From NCBI GenBank assembly GCA_023391695.1, contig JAEWAK010000038.1, positions 39,533 to 103,532 of the forward strand: a stretch of 64,000 nt of DNA, in the 5' to 3' direction. Positions 1-8,744 of this stretch are shown in pieces (positions within the stretch are counted from its first letter, which is position 1; each line of letters opens with the position of its first letter). Both the position numbers and the translations under genes were made by a program. The DNA comes from Bacillota bacterium. Its GTDB lineage: Bacteria; Bacillota; Clostridia; Lachnospirales; Lachnospiraceae. The notes under the pieces were generated by a model. That model saw only the letters and a list, made by a program, of their open reading frames with translations, made no database searches and had not been told where the DNA came from.

Positions 1-414
1 GGTACTGAAAAAGCAAAAGAAATCGTACGGAAAGTATTATTTGACAGGTCTATTGAAAGAGCCGAACGAATGAAAAAGAAAGCCGAAGCTACCGGTAAGG
101 AAAGAGTTCCGGAGAATATTTACTGCCTTACGGATGTACCTTTTCTGGGGTGGGTAAAGGAACTGGGCAGAGATCATTGCCCCTATGGGGCAGCATGGGT
201 CAAACGCTATGAAGAATATCCCTGGTTCAGGGAGTTTGCAGCATTTTATTGTGATGTGACGGACACCTCGGTAGCGGAACTATTTACCGGTAGCTATTCC
301 CATAAATTAACCAAAAATGTAGTTCTGGGAGATGAAAGCTGTGAAAGGATTTACTTCCGTGATGAAAAAGTTGCGGAAGGAGAATACACCTATGGGAAAA
401 AAGAAGATAGATAA
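1..414 (+). CDS. L-2-amino-thiazoline-4-carboxylic acid hydrolase-like protein, 5' end cut off by window
   Basis: The frame is open from base 1, so the start lies outside the window; the first in-frame ATG (70) has no ribosome-binding site and is probably internal. The visible 137 residues carry a Cys-Pro-Tyr motif followed by an aromatic stretch with Phe-Tyr-Cys-Asp and a late Cys-Glu-Arg-Ile-Tyr-Phe. This layout resembles the C-terminal half of the ATC hydrolase family, named after an enzyme that opens a thiazoline ring to give a cysteine derivative. The stop overlaps the start of the permease gene by 23 bp, so it is in the same operon as the ABC importer and redox genes. Family assignment is by pattern recognition; the true substrate is unknown. 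Confidence 0.6.
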   Translation, partial: GTEKAKEIVRKVLFDRSIERAERMKKKAEATGKERVPENIYCLTDVPFLGWVKELGRDHCPYGAAWVKRYEEYPWFREFAAFYCDVTDTSVAELFTGSYSHKLTKNVVLGDESCERIYFRDEKVAEGEYTYGKKEDR

Positions 415-1162
415 GCCGATACTTATCGGGCAGATTTTATTAATTGCGGCAATTCTGGTATTAATGGAAGCCGCAGTAACAAAAGGACTTGTTAACGGAC
501 TCTTTTTGGCATCACCTACCCAGATGGTCAAAGAACTTGGCAAGATGTTAAGGGAAGATATTATTTGGAAACATACCCTGGCAACCCTTGTGGAATTTGG
601 AACAGGATATCTCTTATCCATATTTTGGGGAATTCTTACGGGTGTAATCTGTGTTGCTTTTCCCAAAGTCAATGATTTTATTGCTCCATTTATATCTGCT
701 GTCATGGCAGTTCCCAAGGTTGCGATCTTTCCTCTGTTAATTATATGGTTTGGAATCGGATTTACAAATAAAGTAGTAATGGTATTTTTATTCTGTTACT
801 TTACCATATTTGTAAATACCAGAAGCGGAGCGGAGCAAACCTCCTATAATTACATTAAAGTAGCAAAGATATTTAAGGCATCCAAATTTCAGACTATATT
901 AAAAGTATTGCTGCCCTCCTCCATTCCTACCATATTTGCAGGGCTTAAGGTTACGGCGGCAACCGGGATAACCGGTGTGATTTTTGCTGAAATGCAGGCT
1001 TCACAGGCTGGGCTGGGCTATTTACTGAAAGATGCCTCCTCACTTTATAATACACCAAGGATTTTTATTATTATCATTTGGGTCACAATTCTATCCGTAC
1101 TTCTGGTGGAACTTGTTAGCCAGATTGAAAGAAACATATTTATGAAATGGTCCAAACGATAA
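392..1162 (+). CDS. NitT/TauT-family ABC transporter permease
   Basis: A 256-residue integral membrane protein with about six hydrophobic helices. The cytoplasmic loop around residues 160-215 has the coupling-loop pattern of binding-protein-dependent permeases (EAA-like, here with KVAKIF and a later G-x-x-x-T-A-x-G). The family imports nitrate, taurine, sulfonates, thiamine precursors and related small molecules. An upstream in-frame ATG exists at 332, but 392 is chosen because GGAAGGAG lies about 9 bp before it. It overlaps the preceding gene and is followed by the lipoprotein and ATPase genes, making a complete importer. Confidence 0.9.
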   Translation: MGKKKIDKPILIGQILLIAAILVLMEAAVTKGLVNGLFLASPTQMVKELGKMLREDIIWKHTLATLVEFGTGYLLSIFWGILTGVICVAFPKVNDFIAPFISAVMAVPKVAIFPLLIIWFGIGFTNKVVMVFLFCYFTIFVNTRSGAEQTSYNYIKVAKIFKASKFQTILKVLLPSSIPTIFAGLKVTAATGITGVIFAEMQASQAGLGYLLKDASSLYNTPRIFIIIIWVTILSVLLVELVSQIERNIFMKWSKR

Positions 1163-1191
1163 CTTTACTTAAGACGCGAAAGGAGTTAATT

Positions 1192-2265
1192 ATGAAAAAA
1201 ATGAAATTATTTACTGCAGTTGCTTTAGTATTAACCTTATCAATCGGAGGGCTTACTGCTTGCAGCAATAATACAAAAAGTACGGATACTGCCGGTGAAA
1301 CCACTACTCCGGCTCCTACTGCCGCCGAACAGACAGAATCTACGGGGGAAGCAGTTACTAATGATGCCGCATCGAATGATACTGGGGCAGAAGATTTAAT
1401 CCATGTGCGTTTTTCTGCATTTAACGGAATCACCAGTGCAGGTTTTCGTTTTGGCGTTGAAAAAGGAATCTTTAAAGATAACGGTGTAGATATTGAGTTA
1501 GTTGAAGTAGAAGACAAAATTGCAGCTCTTGCATCCGGTGCAACGGACATTGCTGACCTTAATACTTCGCAGGCTATTGTAGCAGCTCATTCCGGTGCGG
1601 AATTTAAAATGGTTTCTTCCATGTTCCGTACCAAAGGTGCTTTCCATTTGATTGCAGACCCTTCCATTGAATCCATTGCAGACTTAAAAGGCAAGAAAAT
1701 CGGTATTGCGGTTCAAGGTTCCGGTCTTGAAATAACGGTACTTGAAATTTTGGAACAAAACGGAATCAGCCGTGATGATGTAACCCTTATAGCAAACGGT
1801 GCTTACCAACAGGCTTATGCCAGCCTTGTGTCAAAGCAGGTAGATGCAACAATTATTCATGAGCCCTTTGTAACAATCGGTGAAAAAGAAGGTACTGCAA
1901 AGCTTTTAGCGTTAGGCTGGGATTACCTGCCGAACTTCCATACCGGTGTCATTGTAGCAAGTGATAAGTTAATTGCAGAAAATCCTGAGGCAGTCAGGAG
2001 AACCTTAAAGGGTTATTTTGAATCCTTTCAATATGCAAAAGAGCACCGCGATGAATTTATCAAGTGGGCAACAAATTATCTGAATCTGGATGAAGATGTG
2101 GTAACACAAGCCTTTGACCGTGAAGAGGTAATCTGGGAAAACAATCCGGTCATTGATGTAGACAGCATTAAAGAAACGCAGGAAGTCCAGAAAAAATGGG
2201 GCTTTCAGGATGAAATATACGAGGTTTCAGATTATATAGATTTAAGCTTTATACCGGAAGACTAA
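1192..2265 (+). CDS. ABC transporter substrate-binding lipoprotein, NMT1/SsuA-like
   Basis: A 357-residue secreted lipoprotein. The start at 1192 follows AAAGGAG and gives a clean signal peptide with lipobox Leu-Thr-Ala-Cys (Cys24); the open frame extends upstream to 1147 without a good ribosome site. A Thr/Glu/Ala-rich linker (residues 25-65) precedes a periplasmic-binding-protein type II fold. Motifs such as F-x-G-V-E-K-G-I-F, an aspartate-rich ligand strand and D-L-K-G-K-K-I-G are typical of the NMT1/SsuA/TauA group. It would capture the substrate for the adjacent permease and ATPase. The ligand cannot be read from the sequence; operon context hints at a heterocyclic, sulfur- or nitrogen-containing compound. 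Confidence 0.9.
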   Translation: MKKMKLFTAVALVLTLSIGGLTACSNNTKSTDTAGETTTPAPTAAEQTESTGEAVTNDAASNDTGAEDLIHVRFSAFNGITSAGFRFGVEKGIFKDNGVDIELVEVEDKIAALASGATDIADLNTSQAIVAAHSGAEFKMVSSMFRTKGAFHLIADPSIESIADLKGKKIGIAVQGSGLEITVLEILEQNGISRDDVTLIANGAYQQAYASLVSKQVDATIIHEPFVTIGEKEGTAKLLALGWDYLPNFHTGVIVASDKLIAENPEAVRRTLKGYFESFQYAKEHRDEFIKWATNYLNLDEDVVTQAFDREEVIWENNPVIDVDSIKETQEVQKKWGFQDEIYEVSDYIDLSFIPED

Positions 2266-2281
2266 GACAGGAGATGAAAAA

Positions 2282-3064
2282 ATGCCTAGGATTGAAATAT
2301 CAAACTTAAATATGGTCTATCCGGGAACAGATGGAACCAATGCATTGCAGGACATTAATTTATCCATAGAAGATGGGGAATTTGTTACTATTTTAGGCCC
2401 CAGCGGATGCGGTAAAAGTACCTTATTAGAGATAATGGCAGGTCTGATAAAACAATCTTCAGGTAAGGTAATGTTAGGTGATACTGAACTTAACGGCCCA
2501 AGCCATGATATCGGTGTCGTATTTCAGGATTCCTCCCTCATGCCCTGGAGGACAATTCGTAAAAATATTGAATTTGGTCTTGAGATTAAAAAAACTCCGA
2601 AAAATGTTGTAAAGCAGACCGTAGACAGATACATCGATATCGTTGGTCTTAATGGTTTTGAAAACAAGTATCCCCATCAGTTATCCGGGGGGATGCGCCA
2701 GAGGGCGGGCCTTGCAAGGACGATGGTCAATAATCCTTCCGTACTCCTTATGGACGAACCCTTAGGAGCCATTGACCACCTTACCAGGCTTACGATCCAG
2801 GATGAAATCATTGATCTTTGGAAAAGAGAGAAGAAAACCATAATTTTTATTACCCATGATGTATCGGAAGCGGTATATCTTGGTACCAGGGTGGTTCTTC
2901 TTTCACCGAGGCCCGGCAGGATACAAAAGATATTTGAAATTCCTTTCCTTTCCGGAAGAACCAGAAAGGATGATATTGTTCTTGAAAATATAGATAAAAT
3001 TTATAAAGAAATTAACTCTGCCGAACCTCATAGACCGGAGGAAAAGATTGAATACACTATTTAG
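2282..3064 (+). CDS. NitT/TauT-family ABC transporter ATP-binding protein
   Basis: A 260-residue ABC ATPase. Walker A is GPSGCGKST near residue 40, the Q-loop is VVFQDSSLMPW, the signature is LSGGMRQR, Walker B is VLLMDEPLGAID and the H-loop is THD. The PW after the Q-loop and a basic RPGRI motif near the C-terminus are typical of the nitrate/taurine/aliphatic-sulfonate importers. The start follows AGGAGATG and sits 16 bp after the lipoprotein gene. It energises the importer formed by the two previous genes. Confidence 0.93.
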   Translation: MPRIEISNLNMVYPGTDGTNALQDINLSIEDGEFVTILGPSGCGKSTLLEIMAGLIKQSSGKVMLGDTELNGPSHDIGVVFQDSSLMPWRTIRKNIEFGLEIKKTPKNVVKQTVDRYIDIVGLNGFENKYPHQLSGGMRQRAGLARTMVNNPSVLLMDEPLGAIDHLTRLTIQDEIIDLWKREKKTIIFITHDVSEAVYLGTRVVLLSPRPGRIQKIFEIPFLSGRTRKDDIVLENIDKIYKEINSAEPHRPEEKIEYTI

Positions 3065-3073
3065 GAGGATTTT

Positions 3074-4903
3074 ATGCACGGAATAGATGTGGAAATAAAC
3101 AGTGACGTCCTTGTTATAGGAGGAGCAGGAGCAGCGGTAATGAGCGCTGTAAATGCAGCGAAAACAGGAGCAGATGTGGTGGTTGTATCCAAGGGAAAGA
3201 TTGGGAAAAGCGGAAATACCATAATGATAGGAGGCGGTTTTTCCATTGACGGAGAAACCGCACGTAAGGAAATTGGTAAAGAAGATGCAAATCCTGCCGT
3301 TACGAAAGAAAAGCTTTATGAGAAACTGGTTACCAGTTCCTTTTATTTAGGAAACCAGAAAATAGAGCGGCAATATGTAAATGCCGGAGGCGAGGCGGTG
3401 AAAAAATGTCTGAAATGGGCAGAGGAATCCGGCCAGAAGTTCCACTTTTCTCCGGCAGGGGTATCCTGGACGACTTCCGGACGTTCTTTTGGCAGGGCAG
3501 TGAAGGCAGGTATAAAGGAAGCACCGGAAATAAAAGTTTTTGAAGATATATTAATTGTAGACATTCTCTTGTCTGATAATAAAGCCTGCGGAGCCATCGG
3601 ATTAAATATCTATACCGGAGAGGTCATAAAGTATAAGGCCAAATCCGTAATTTTGGCAACCGGCGGTTTTCAGCCCTTTTCTCTTAAGAATTCCATCAGT
3701 GATATGACGGGAGATGGTATTGCCATGGCACTAAGAGCAGGAGCAAGGGTCACAGATATGGAATTTCTATTGTTTATTCCTACCATCACGGAACCAGCCT
3801 ATGCCAAAGGTTCCATTCTTCCGTACCTTCTTACCATTCCTGCAATTAGTCCGATTACTCCAAAGGTAACGGATTTAGACGGAAAAGAAATTGTAATTCC
3901 TGAGGAATTTGACAGTATATCAAAGGGAAATAAGATATTTAAAATCATATATTCCTATTTCTGGGGAAAAAAGACCTTTGAGAAATATGAGAAGTACGGA
4001 AATAACTTTTATTATGATTTCTCTGATTATACGGAGGAAGAAATTTACGGTATATTTGAAAAAATAGCTGAATTAGAAGCCCTGTGGCATCCTAAGGGAA
4101 TGTACAATGGTATTAATCTTAAGGAACTGGCCCACTCTATAATAATAAACCAAAAGCGTTTAAAAGTCGGTCTTGGCAATGAATACAGCATGGGCGGCAT
4201 TTCTGTAAAAGAAGATTTTACAACAGGAGTTACAGGATTATATGCGGCAGGGGAAGTAACAGCAGGAACCTTTGGTGCGTTCAGAAGCGGTGACGGACTT
4301 GTTGAGATGTTAGCCCAAGGCGTGGCAGCAGGAGAAAATGCAGCCCTTTATGCAAAAGAAACAACCAGTCTTGAAGCGGATAATACGGAAGAAATTCTGA
4401 ATGCTCTCTTTGCCCCGCTTGAAAAACAAGATGGGCTAAATCCAGCGAAAGCATTGTTAAAGATTGAAGAAATAGCAGACGAAGGGTTTAACTTCTTCCG
4501 CACCGGAAGCCGGTTGGGAAAGGCGTCAGAAGATATTGCTTCTTTAAGTGCTTCCTTAAAAGACTTAAGTACGGCCTCCGATTCAAGGAAATATAATCTG
4601 GATTGGTATAATTCCGTTATAGCAAGAAACCTCACTCTTTGCACACAAATTGGTATCTATGCCGCAAATAACCGCAAAGAAAGCAGAGGCTGTCATATGC
4701 GTACGGATTATCCGTCTGTGGATAATATTAATTATTTATATAATACCTATGCGAGCCTTAACGGCGGGAAACTGGTATACAGCAATGAAAAGCCGGAAGA
4801 AGTATATACTTCGCTTCCGGTCGAAAATGTTGAATCAATTCCTGAATATATTTTGGAACAGTATGGAGGTAAAACAGTTGAAAGTATTAGTATCAAGAAG
4901 TGA
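3074..4903 (+). CDS. FAD-dependent oxidoreductase, fumarate reductase/succinate dehydrogenase flavoprotein type
   Basis: A 609-residue soluble flavoprotein. The N-terminus has the dinucleotide-binding motif GGAGAA (residues 15-20) followed by a Ser-Gly-Asn-Thr FAD-contact segment. Further on there is ATGGF near residue 195, and near residue 375 GNEYSMGGI, then LYAAGEV and R-S-G-D-G-L, the usual C-terminal FAD-binding signatures of the FrdA/SdhA/aspartate oxidase/APS reductase superfamily. No Tat or Sec signal is present, so it acts in the cytoplasm. The next gene, overlapping by 26 bp, encodes a small 2Fe-2S protein that could pass electrons to or from it. It lies 9 bp after the ABC ATPase. 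The flavoprotein class is clear; the substrate is not, and a role as true fumarate reductase is unlikely given the transporter partners. Confidence 0.85.
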   Translation: MHGIDVEINSDVLVIGGAGAAVMSAVNAAKTGADVVVVSKGKIGKSGNTIMIGGGFSIDGETARKEIGKEDANPAVTKEKLYEKLVTSSFYLGNQKIERQYVNAGGEAVKKCLKWAEESGQKFHFSPAGVSWTTSGRSFGRAVKAGIKEAPEIKVFEDILIVDILLSDNKACGAIGLNIYTGEVIKYKAKSVILATGGFQPFSLKNSISDMTGDGIAMALRAGARVTDMEFLLFIPTITEPAYAKGSILPYLLTIPAISPITPKVTDLDGKEIVIPEEFDSISKGNKIFKIIYSYFWGKKTFEKYEKYGNNFYYDFSDYTEEEIYGIFEKIAELEALWHPKGMYNGINLKELAHSIIINQKRLKVGLGNEYSMGGISVKEDFTTGVTGLYAAGEVTAGTFGAFRSGDGLVEMLAQGVAAGENAALYAKETTSLEADNTEEILNALFAPLEKQDGLNPAKALLKIEEIADEGFNFFRTGSRLGKASEDIASLSASLKDLSTASDSRKYNLDWYNSVIARNLTLCTQIGIYAANNRKESRGCHMRTDYPSVDNINYLYNTYASLNGGKLVYSNEKPEEVYTSLPVENVESIPEYILEQYGGKTVESISIKK

Positions 4904-5180
4904 AAAAGATAAGGGATTTGATGAATATGAGGTAGCTGTTTCAAATAATGATACAACGGTTATGGATATCCTGGACCACATTTATCAGAATCTGGATCAA
5001 ACACTTGCCTACTATAAGCATAGTACCTGCAATCAGGGTATCTGCGGAAGATGCGGTGTCAAACTAAACGGAAAGAATGTTCTGGCTTGTACCGCTAAGG
5101 TTGACAGTACCCTTGACACTATAACGCTTGAGCCAAGAAGTACAAAGATTGTACGAGACCTTGTTGTAGCGGAAGGGTAA
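4878..5180 (+). CDS. 2Fe-2S ferredoxin-like electron-transfer subunit (FrdB/SdhB N-terminal type)
   Basis: About 100 residues with a beta-grasp N-terminus and the cluster motif C-x4-C-x2-C-x(11)-C (starting Cys-Asn-Gln-Gly-Ile-Cys-Gly-Arg-Cys), matching the plant-type 2Fe-2S domain of fumarate reductase iron-sulfur subunits. The second domain with 3Fe-4S/4Fe-4S clusters is absent, so this is a stand-alone half. The open frame starts at 4650, but that part is only an out-of-frame reading of the flavoprotein gene. The likely start is TTG at 4878, which has GGAGGT seven bases upstream; ATG at 4863 lacks a good site. Overlap with the flavoprotein gene suggests translational coupling. Confidence 0.8.
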   Translation: MKVLVSRSEKDKGFDEYEVAVSNNDTTVMDILDHIYQNLDQTLAYYKHSTCNQGICGRCGVKLNGKNVLACTAKVDSTLDTITLEPRSTKIVRDLVVAEG

Positions 5181-5210
5181 TCGGATAAAGATAAAATTTG
5201 AATTAAATTG

Positions 5211-5253
5211 AGCTCTATATTGACTATGAAAGTAGTTGATATAGAGCTTTTTA
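5211..5253 (+). terminator. Rho-independent terminator of the transporter/flavoprotein operon
   Basis: AGCTCTATAT (5211-5220) pairs perfectly with ATATAGAGCT (5239-5248), followed by a T-rich run. It lies 30 bp after the 2Fe-2S gene. The rest of the gap to 5501 holds no other gene that I can see. Confidence 0.75.
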
Positions 5254-5501
5254 TTATTACATGATTCGGCCGGCAAAAAGTCTAATATAGTGTTAATAAA
5301 TACAGTGTATGTATATTCAATTTAGCTGGTATTCATAAAATATACTCTGAATGGACTTTAACACCCAATCGTTATAGAAAATTGCGTCCCTATCATATAA
5401 AAAAACCTCAGGGCTGAGAATTTGTTAAAGCTTTTACGTTTTGATGCCGAAATATGTTTTAGCACATGGATGTGATTTTGGTAAAAGAGAGAGTGAAGTC
5501 T

Positions 5502-8500
5502 ATGATTATTAATGGAGTGTATGGGAATAGCAGCCCTGCGGTGCAGGATACGGGGGTAAGCCCGGTACCGAAAGAGGGACTTGAAAGCACGGCAGCGAAA
5601 AGCAATATAACCATTGAAACCATACCTGCCCCTGCAGATACCGATTATATAACTTATGATGAGAATGCCATACAAAAGCAACAGGCAGACAGTCAGCAGA
5701 AAGAGGACATTTCGGAAGAAGAAGAGCCGGACAATACTTCAGAACGCATGTCGGAAGAGGATTATAAGGCAATTAGCGAAGAGGGCATTTCCCTGAAAGA
5801 ATATAACATGGAACGGCTGGCCAGGGCTTTGCAGCGGATCAAAACGCAAAGAAGCGTAAAAGAAGAGAGTATAATCAGCCAAAAAGAGAATTTGGATAAA
5901 AAACTGGAAGCCGTGGAGAATATGGCTAATTACGGGACGGCTGCCAAAAAAATCGTGGAGAAATTAATTGAATCCGGTTTACCTGTAACGGAAGCCAATA
6001 TTGCCAGGATTGCGACGGCCATGGAAATGGCTTCGGCCGCATTGAATATTTCCGATAAATCCATGAATTATTTGATAAAAAACAACCTGGAACCAACCAT
6101 CGAAAATATATATAAAGCCCAGTACAGCGGCAGTTACTCCCAGAAACAGGAAATAACGGACCAGGTCTATGAAAGCCTCAAAGGTCAGGTAAATGAGATT
6201 ATAGACAATGCCGGCTTAGAGGTAAATGAAGAAAATATCAGGTCGGCCCGGTGGTTAATAAACCATCAGCTGCCCCTGTCAGAAAATACTTTATGGTCTT
6301 ACCGGGATTTAAAGCAATTACAGAATAATAATAACGAAATTACCATACTGGATAAAGCAGTGGAAGCCTTTGTATCCGGAAAAGCCCCGGAAGCCGCTTC
6401 TTTAGGCAATGCGGCAGCAGAGCAGGCAAGGAACTACATCACTGCTTTTGGGGCCATCAGCGATGAAGCTATAAAAGCAGCGGTAAAAAACAACGAAAAC
6501 GGACAGGCCAATTACCGCGAACTGCGAAATGCCCAGAGACAGTCCGTACAGCAGGACCTAAGCACGGACCGGGAGCAGTTTAAGGCTGCAGAAGCAGACG
6601 GTTCGGAGGAGTTTGAGGCAGAGGCTGGCAGTATAGACATAAAGACCATAACCGTAAGAAGGCAATTGGAAGAAATCCGTTTAAAATTGACTTTGGATTC
6701 CGGGCAGCAGTTAATCCGACAGGGTTTTAAGCTGGATACGGACTCACTTAGTAAAATAGTGGACGGTTTAAAAGAGGTAGAGGACAGGTATTATAAAAAC
6801 CTGCTTAAAGAAGGCAATGCGGCGGTCGATGCGGATAATGTCCAGGTGTTAAAAGACAGTTTAAAAGGCGTGGAAGATTTAAAAGCCATGCCAAGCTATA
6901 TCCTTGGCAGTACTCTTTCAAACCGGAATATTGAATCGGTAAACGGACTTTTATCGGCAGGTACGGAATGCAGGAATACACTGGATAAGGCCGGTGAAGC
7001 CTATGAAGCGCTTATGACCAAACCCCGTTCCGATATGGGCGATTCCATTGCGAAGGCTTTCCGGAATGTGGATTCCATATTAGAGGATATGAAACTGGAA
7101 ACCACCCAGGCCAATGAAAGGGCGGTACGCATTTTAGGCTATAACGGCATTGCTATAACGGAAGAAAATATTCAGTATGTGAAATCCTATGATGAACAGG
7201 TAAACCGGCTGATGAAAAATTTCCACCCTGCAGTTGCTGCTGAACTGATTAAAGAGGGTACCAATCCCCTTGATATACCTATAGAAGAATTAAATCAGCA
7301 GATAGCAGAGCTTCAGAGTGAATTAGGAATCACGGATGAGGAAAAATACAGCAAATATTTATGGAAACTGGAGAAAAATAAAAGCATCACGGATGAGGAG
7401 AAGAAATCTTTTATCGGGATATACCGGCTGTTAAATACGGTAGAGAAAACAGACGGCGCCGCTTTAGGTGCAGTGCTTAAGGCAGATCAGGAAGTCACCA
7501 TGAGTAACCTGCTGACTGCAGTAAGAACCATGAAAAACGGCGGTGTGGACGCGGCAGTGGATGACAGTTTCGGTTCCCTGACCCAGCTTACCTATACCGG
7601 TGAGAGTATTACGGAGCAGGTAAATGCCTCGTTTAACAGCAATCCCACCTCGGATAAAAGTGAGGCTATACCTGATAACCTGAAAGAAAAATTCAGCTAT
7701 AGCAATCAATTATTAAAGGATGTTATGGAGGAAATAACACCGGATAAGTTACAGGGCTTAGGAAACACGGAAGATATCTTGAATATGTCCGTGGAAAAAT
7801 TGAAAGAAGAACTCCTTGGTACGGCAGAAAACGGGGAAACAGAAAAGGATTACTGGAGCGAAAAATTACGGGAATATCATGACATAACGGGACAATCGGA
7901 AAATGCGGTAGACTTATTGAAAAATTATGATATACCTGCAAACCTTCCCAATATTCAGGCTGCGAAGGATTTATTGAGCAAGGACCAGTCTTTTTATAAA
8001 CAATTAAACAAGGTGTTAAAATTAAGTGAAACGAAAGAGCCGGACGGTGAAAGTACAGATCCGCCGGAAGTTGAATTATCCAATATGTCGGAAGGCTTTA
8101 TGGAAGCTATGACAAATAAAAGCAGCATGATGGCACAGTACCAGGAGGTGGAGCAGGATGTCAATAAGCTTCTAGGCCAGATGTATGCCAGTCCGGTAAT
8201 CACTTCCCAGGATATAGCAACCCTCCAGCGTATCAGTTACGGCATGTCTTTTATTCAAAAATTAGCAGCCCGGGAAAGTTATGAAATCCCGCTTGCGGTC
8301 GGTGATAACATCACCAATGTTAATGTAACTATTTTAAGAAATACGGGGGAGACAGGAAAAGTAAACATTAATATGGATTCCGATACCCTGGGCAAGGTTT
8401 CGGTCAGCCTTTCGGTAAAGGAACAAGGGGTCAAAGCCCTGATAACCTGTGATAACCGTCCGGGCCTGGATGCAATAAGGAATAACAGCCAGAAGTTAAT

Positions 8501-8714
8501 GAGTGCGGTTACCCGGTCCGGAACTGAAATACAGCAATTAAATTATGGGATAGGTAATATAACGGCGGAGACTAACCGATATACTAATTATGATCCGGTA
8601 AAGGAATCACAAAATAATAATCCGGATAAGGCGGATGTTTCAACGGATGCTTTATATAAGCTTGCGAAAACATTTCTGGTACATATAAAAGAGACTGAAA
8701 ACAATTTAGAATAA
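5502..8714 (+). CDS. Very large DUF6240-type flagellar-associated protein with FliK-like C-terminus
   Basis: About 1070 residues, no signal peptide and no membrane segment. The protein is acidic and mostly predicted helical, with repeated helical units of the form xxNIxxAxxLIxxGLxxTxEN, which fits the DUF6240 family I recall from Lachnospiraceae next to flagellin. The last ~140 residues (around 930-1000) contain a segment with MDSDTLGKVSVSLSVKEQGV, like the hook-length control protein C-terminal domain (a Pro/Asp-x-x-LG-x-V-x-V pattern). The gene lies 30 bp before flagellin. ATG 5502 is preferred over 5466 because the flagellar-type N-terminus MIINGVYG starts there, though its ribosome site (GAGAGTGAAG) is weak. 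It could be a hook-length ruler or an export-related protein; the role is inferred. Confidence 0.6.
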   Translation: MIINGVYGNSSPAVQDTGVSPVPKEGLESTAAKSNITIETIPAPADTDYITYDENAIQKQQADSQQKEDISEEEEPDNTSERMSEEDYKAISEEGISLKEYNMERLARALQRIKTQRSVKEESIISQKENLDKKLEAVENMANYGTAAKKIVEKLIESGLPVTEANIARIATAMEMASAALNISDKSMNYLIKNNLEPTIENIYKAQYSGSYSQKQEITDQVYESLKGQVNEIIDNAGLEVNEENIRSARWLINHQLPLSENTLWSYRDLKQLQNNNNEITILDKAVEAFVSGKAPEAASLGNAAAEQARNYITAFGAISDEAIKAAVKNNENGQANYRELRNAQRQSVQQDLSTDREQFKAAEADGSEEFEAEAGSIDIKTITVRRQLEEIRLKLTLDSGQQLIRQGFKLDTDSLSKIVDGLKEVEDRYYKNLLKEGNAAVDADNVQVLKDSLKGVEDLKAMPSYILGSTLSNRNIESVNGLLSAGTECRNTLDKAGEAYEALMTKPRSDMGDSIAKAFRNVDSILEDMKLETTQANERAVRILGYNGIAITEENIQYVKSYDEQVNRLMKNFHPAVAAELIKEGTNPLDIPIEELNQQIAELQSELGITDEEKYSKYLWKLEKNKSITDEEKKSFIGIYRLLNTVEKTDGAALGAVLKADQEVTMSNLLTAVRTMKNGGVDAAVDDSFGSLTQLTYTGESITEQVNASFNSNPTSDKSEAIPDNLKEKFSYSNQLLKDVMEEITPDKLQGLGNTEDILNMSVEKLKEELLGTAENGETEKDYWSEKLREYHDITGQSENAVDLLKNYDIPANLPNIQAAKDLLSKDQSFYKQLNKVLKLSETKEPDGESTDPPEVELSNMSEGFMEAMTNKSSMMAQYQEVEQDVNKLLGQMYASPVITSQDIATLQRISYGMSFIQKLAARESYEIPLAVGDNITNVNVTILRNTGETGKVNINMDSDTLGKVSVSLSVKEQGVKALITCDNRPGLDAIRNNSQKLMSAVTRSGTEIQQLNYGIGNITAETNRYTNYDPVKESQNNNPDKADVSTDALYKLAKTFLVHIKETENNLE

Positions 8715-8744
8715 CGTAATGAACCCACAGATTGGAGAAAAAAT

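Noticed and set aside
3061..3246. Minus-strand frames opposite the flavoprotein gene
   Set aside because: Shadows of a well-supported gene on the plus strand.
4650..4877. Long N-terminal extension of the 2Fe-2S protein frame
   Set aside because: It overlaps the flavoprotein gene in another frame, has no ribosome site and is not protein-like; TTG 4878 with GGAGGT is better.
3074..4903. True fumarate reductase or L-aspartate oxidase
   Set aside because: No membrane anchor or full iron-sulfur subunit, no nadA/nadC neighbours, and partner genes form an importer.
8600..8744. Sigma-28 promoter before flagellin
   Set aside because: No convincing TAAA-N15-GCCGATAA match was found by eye.
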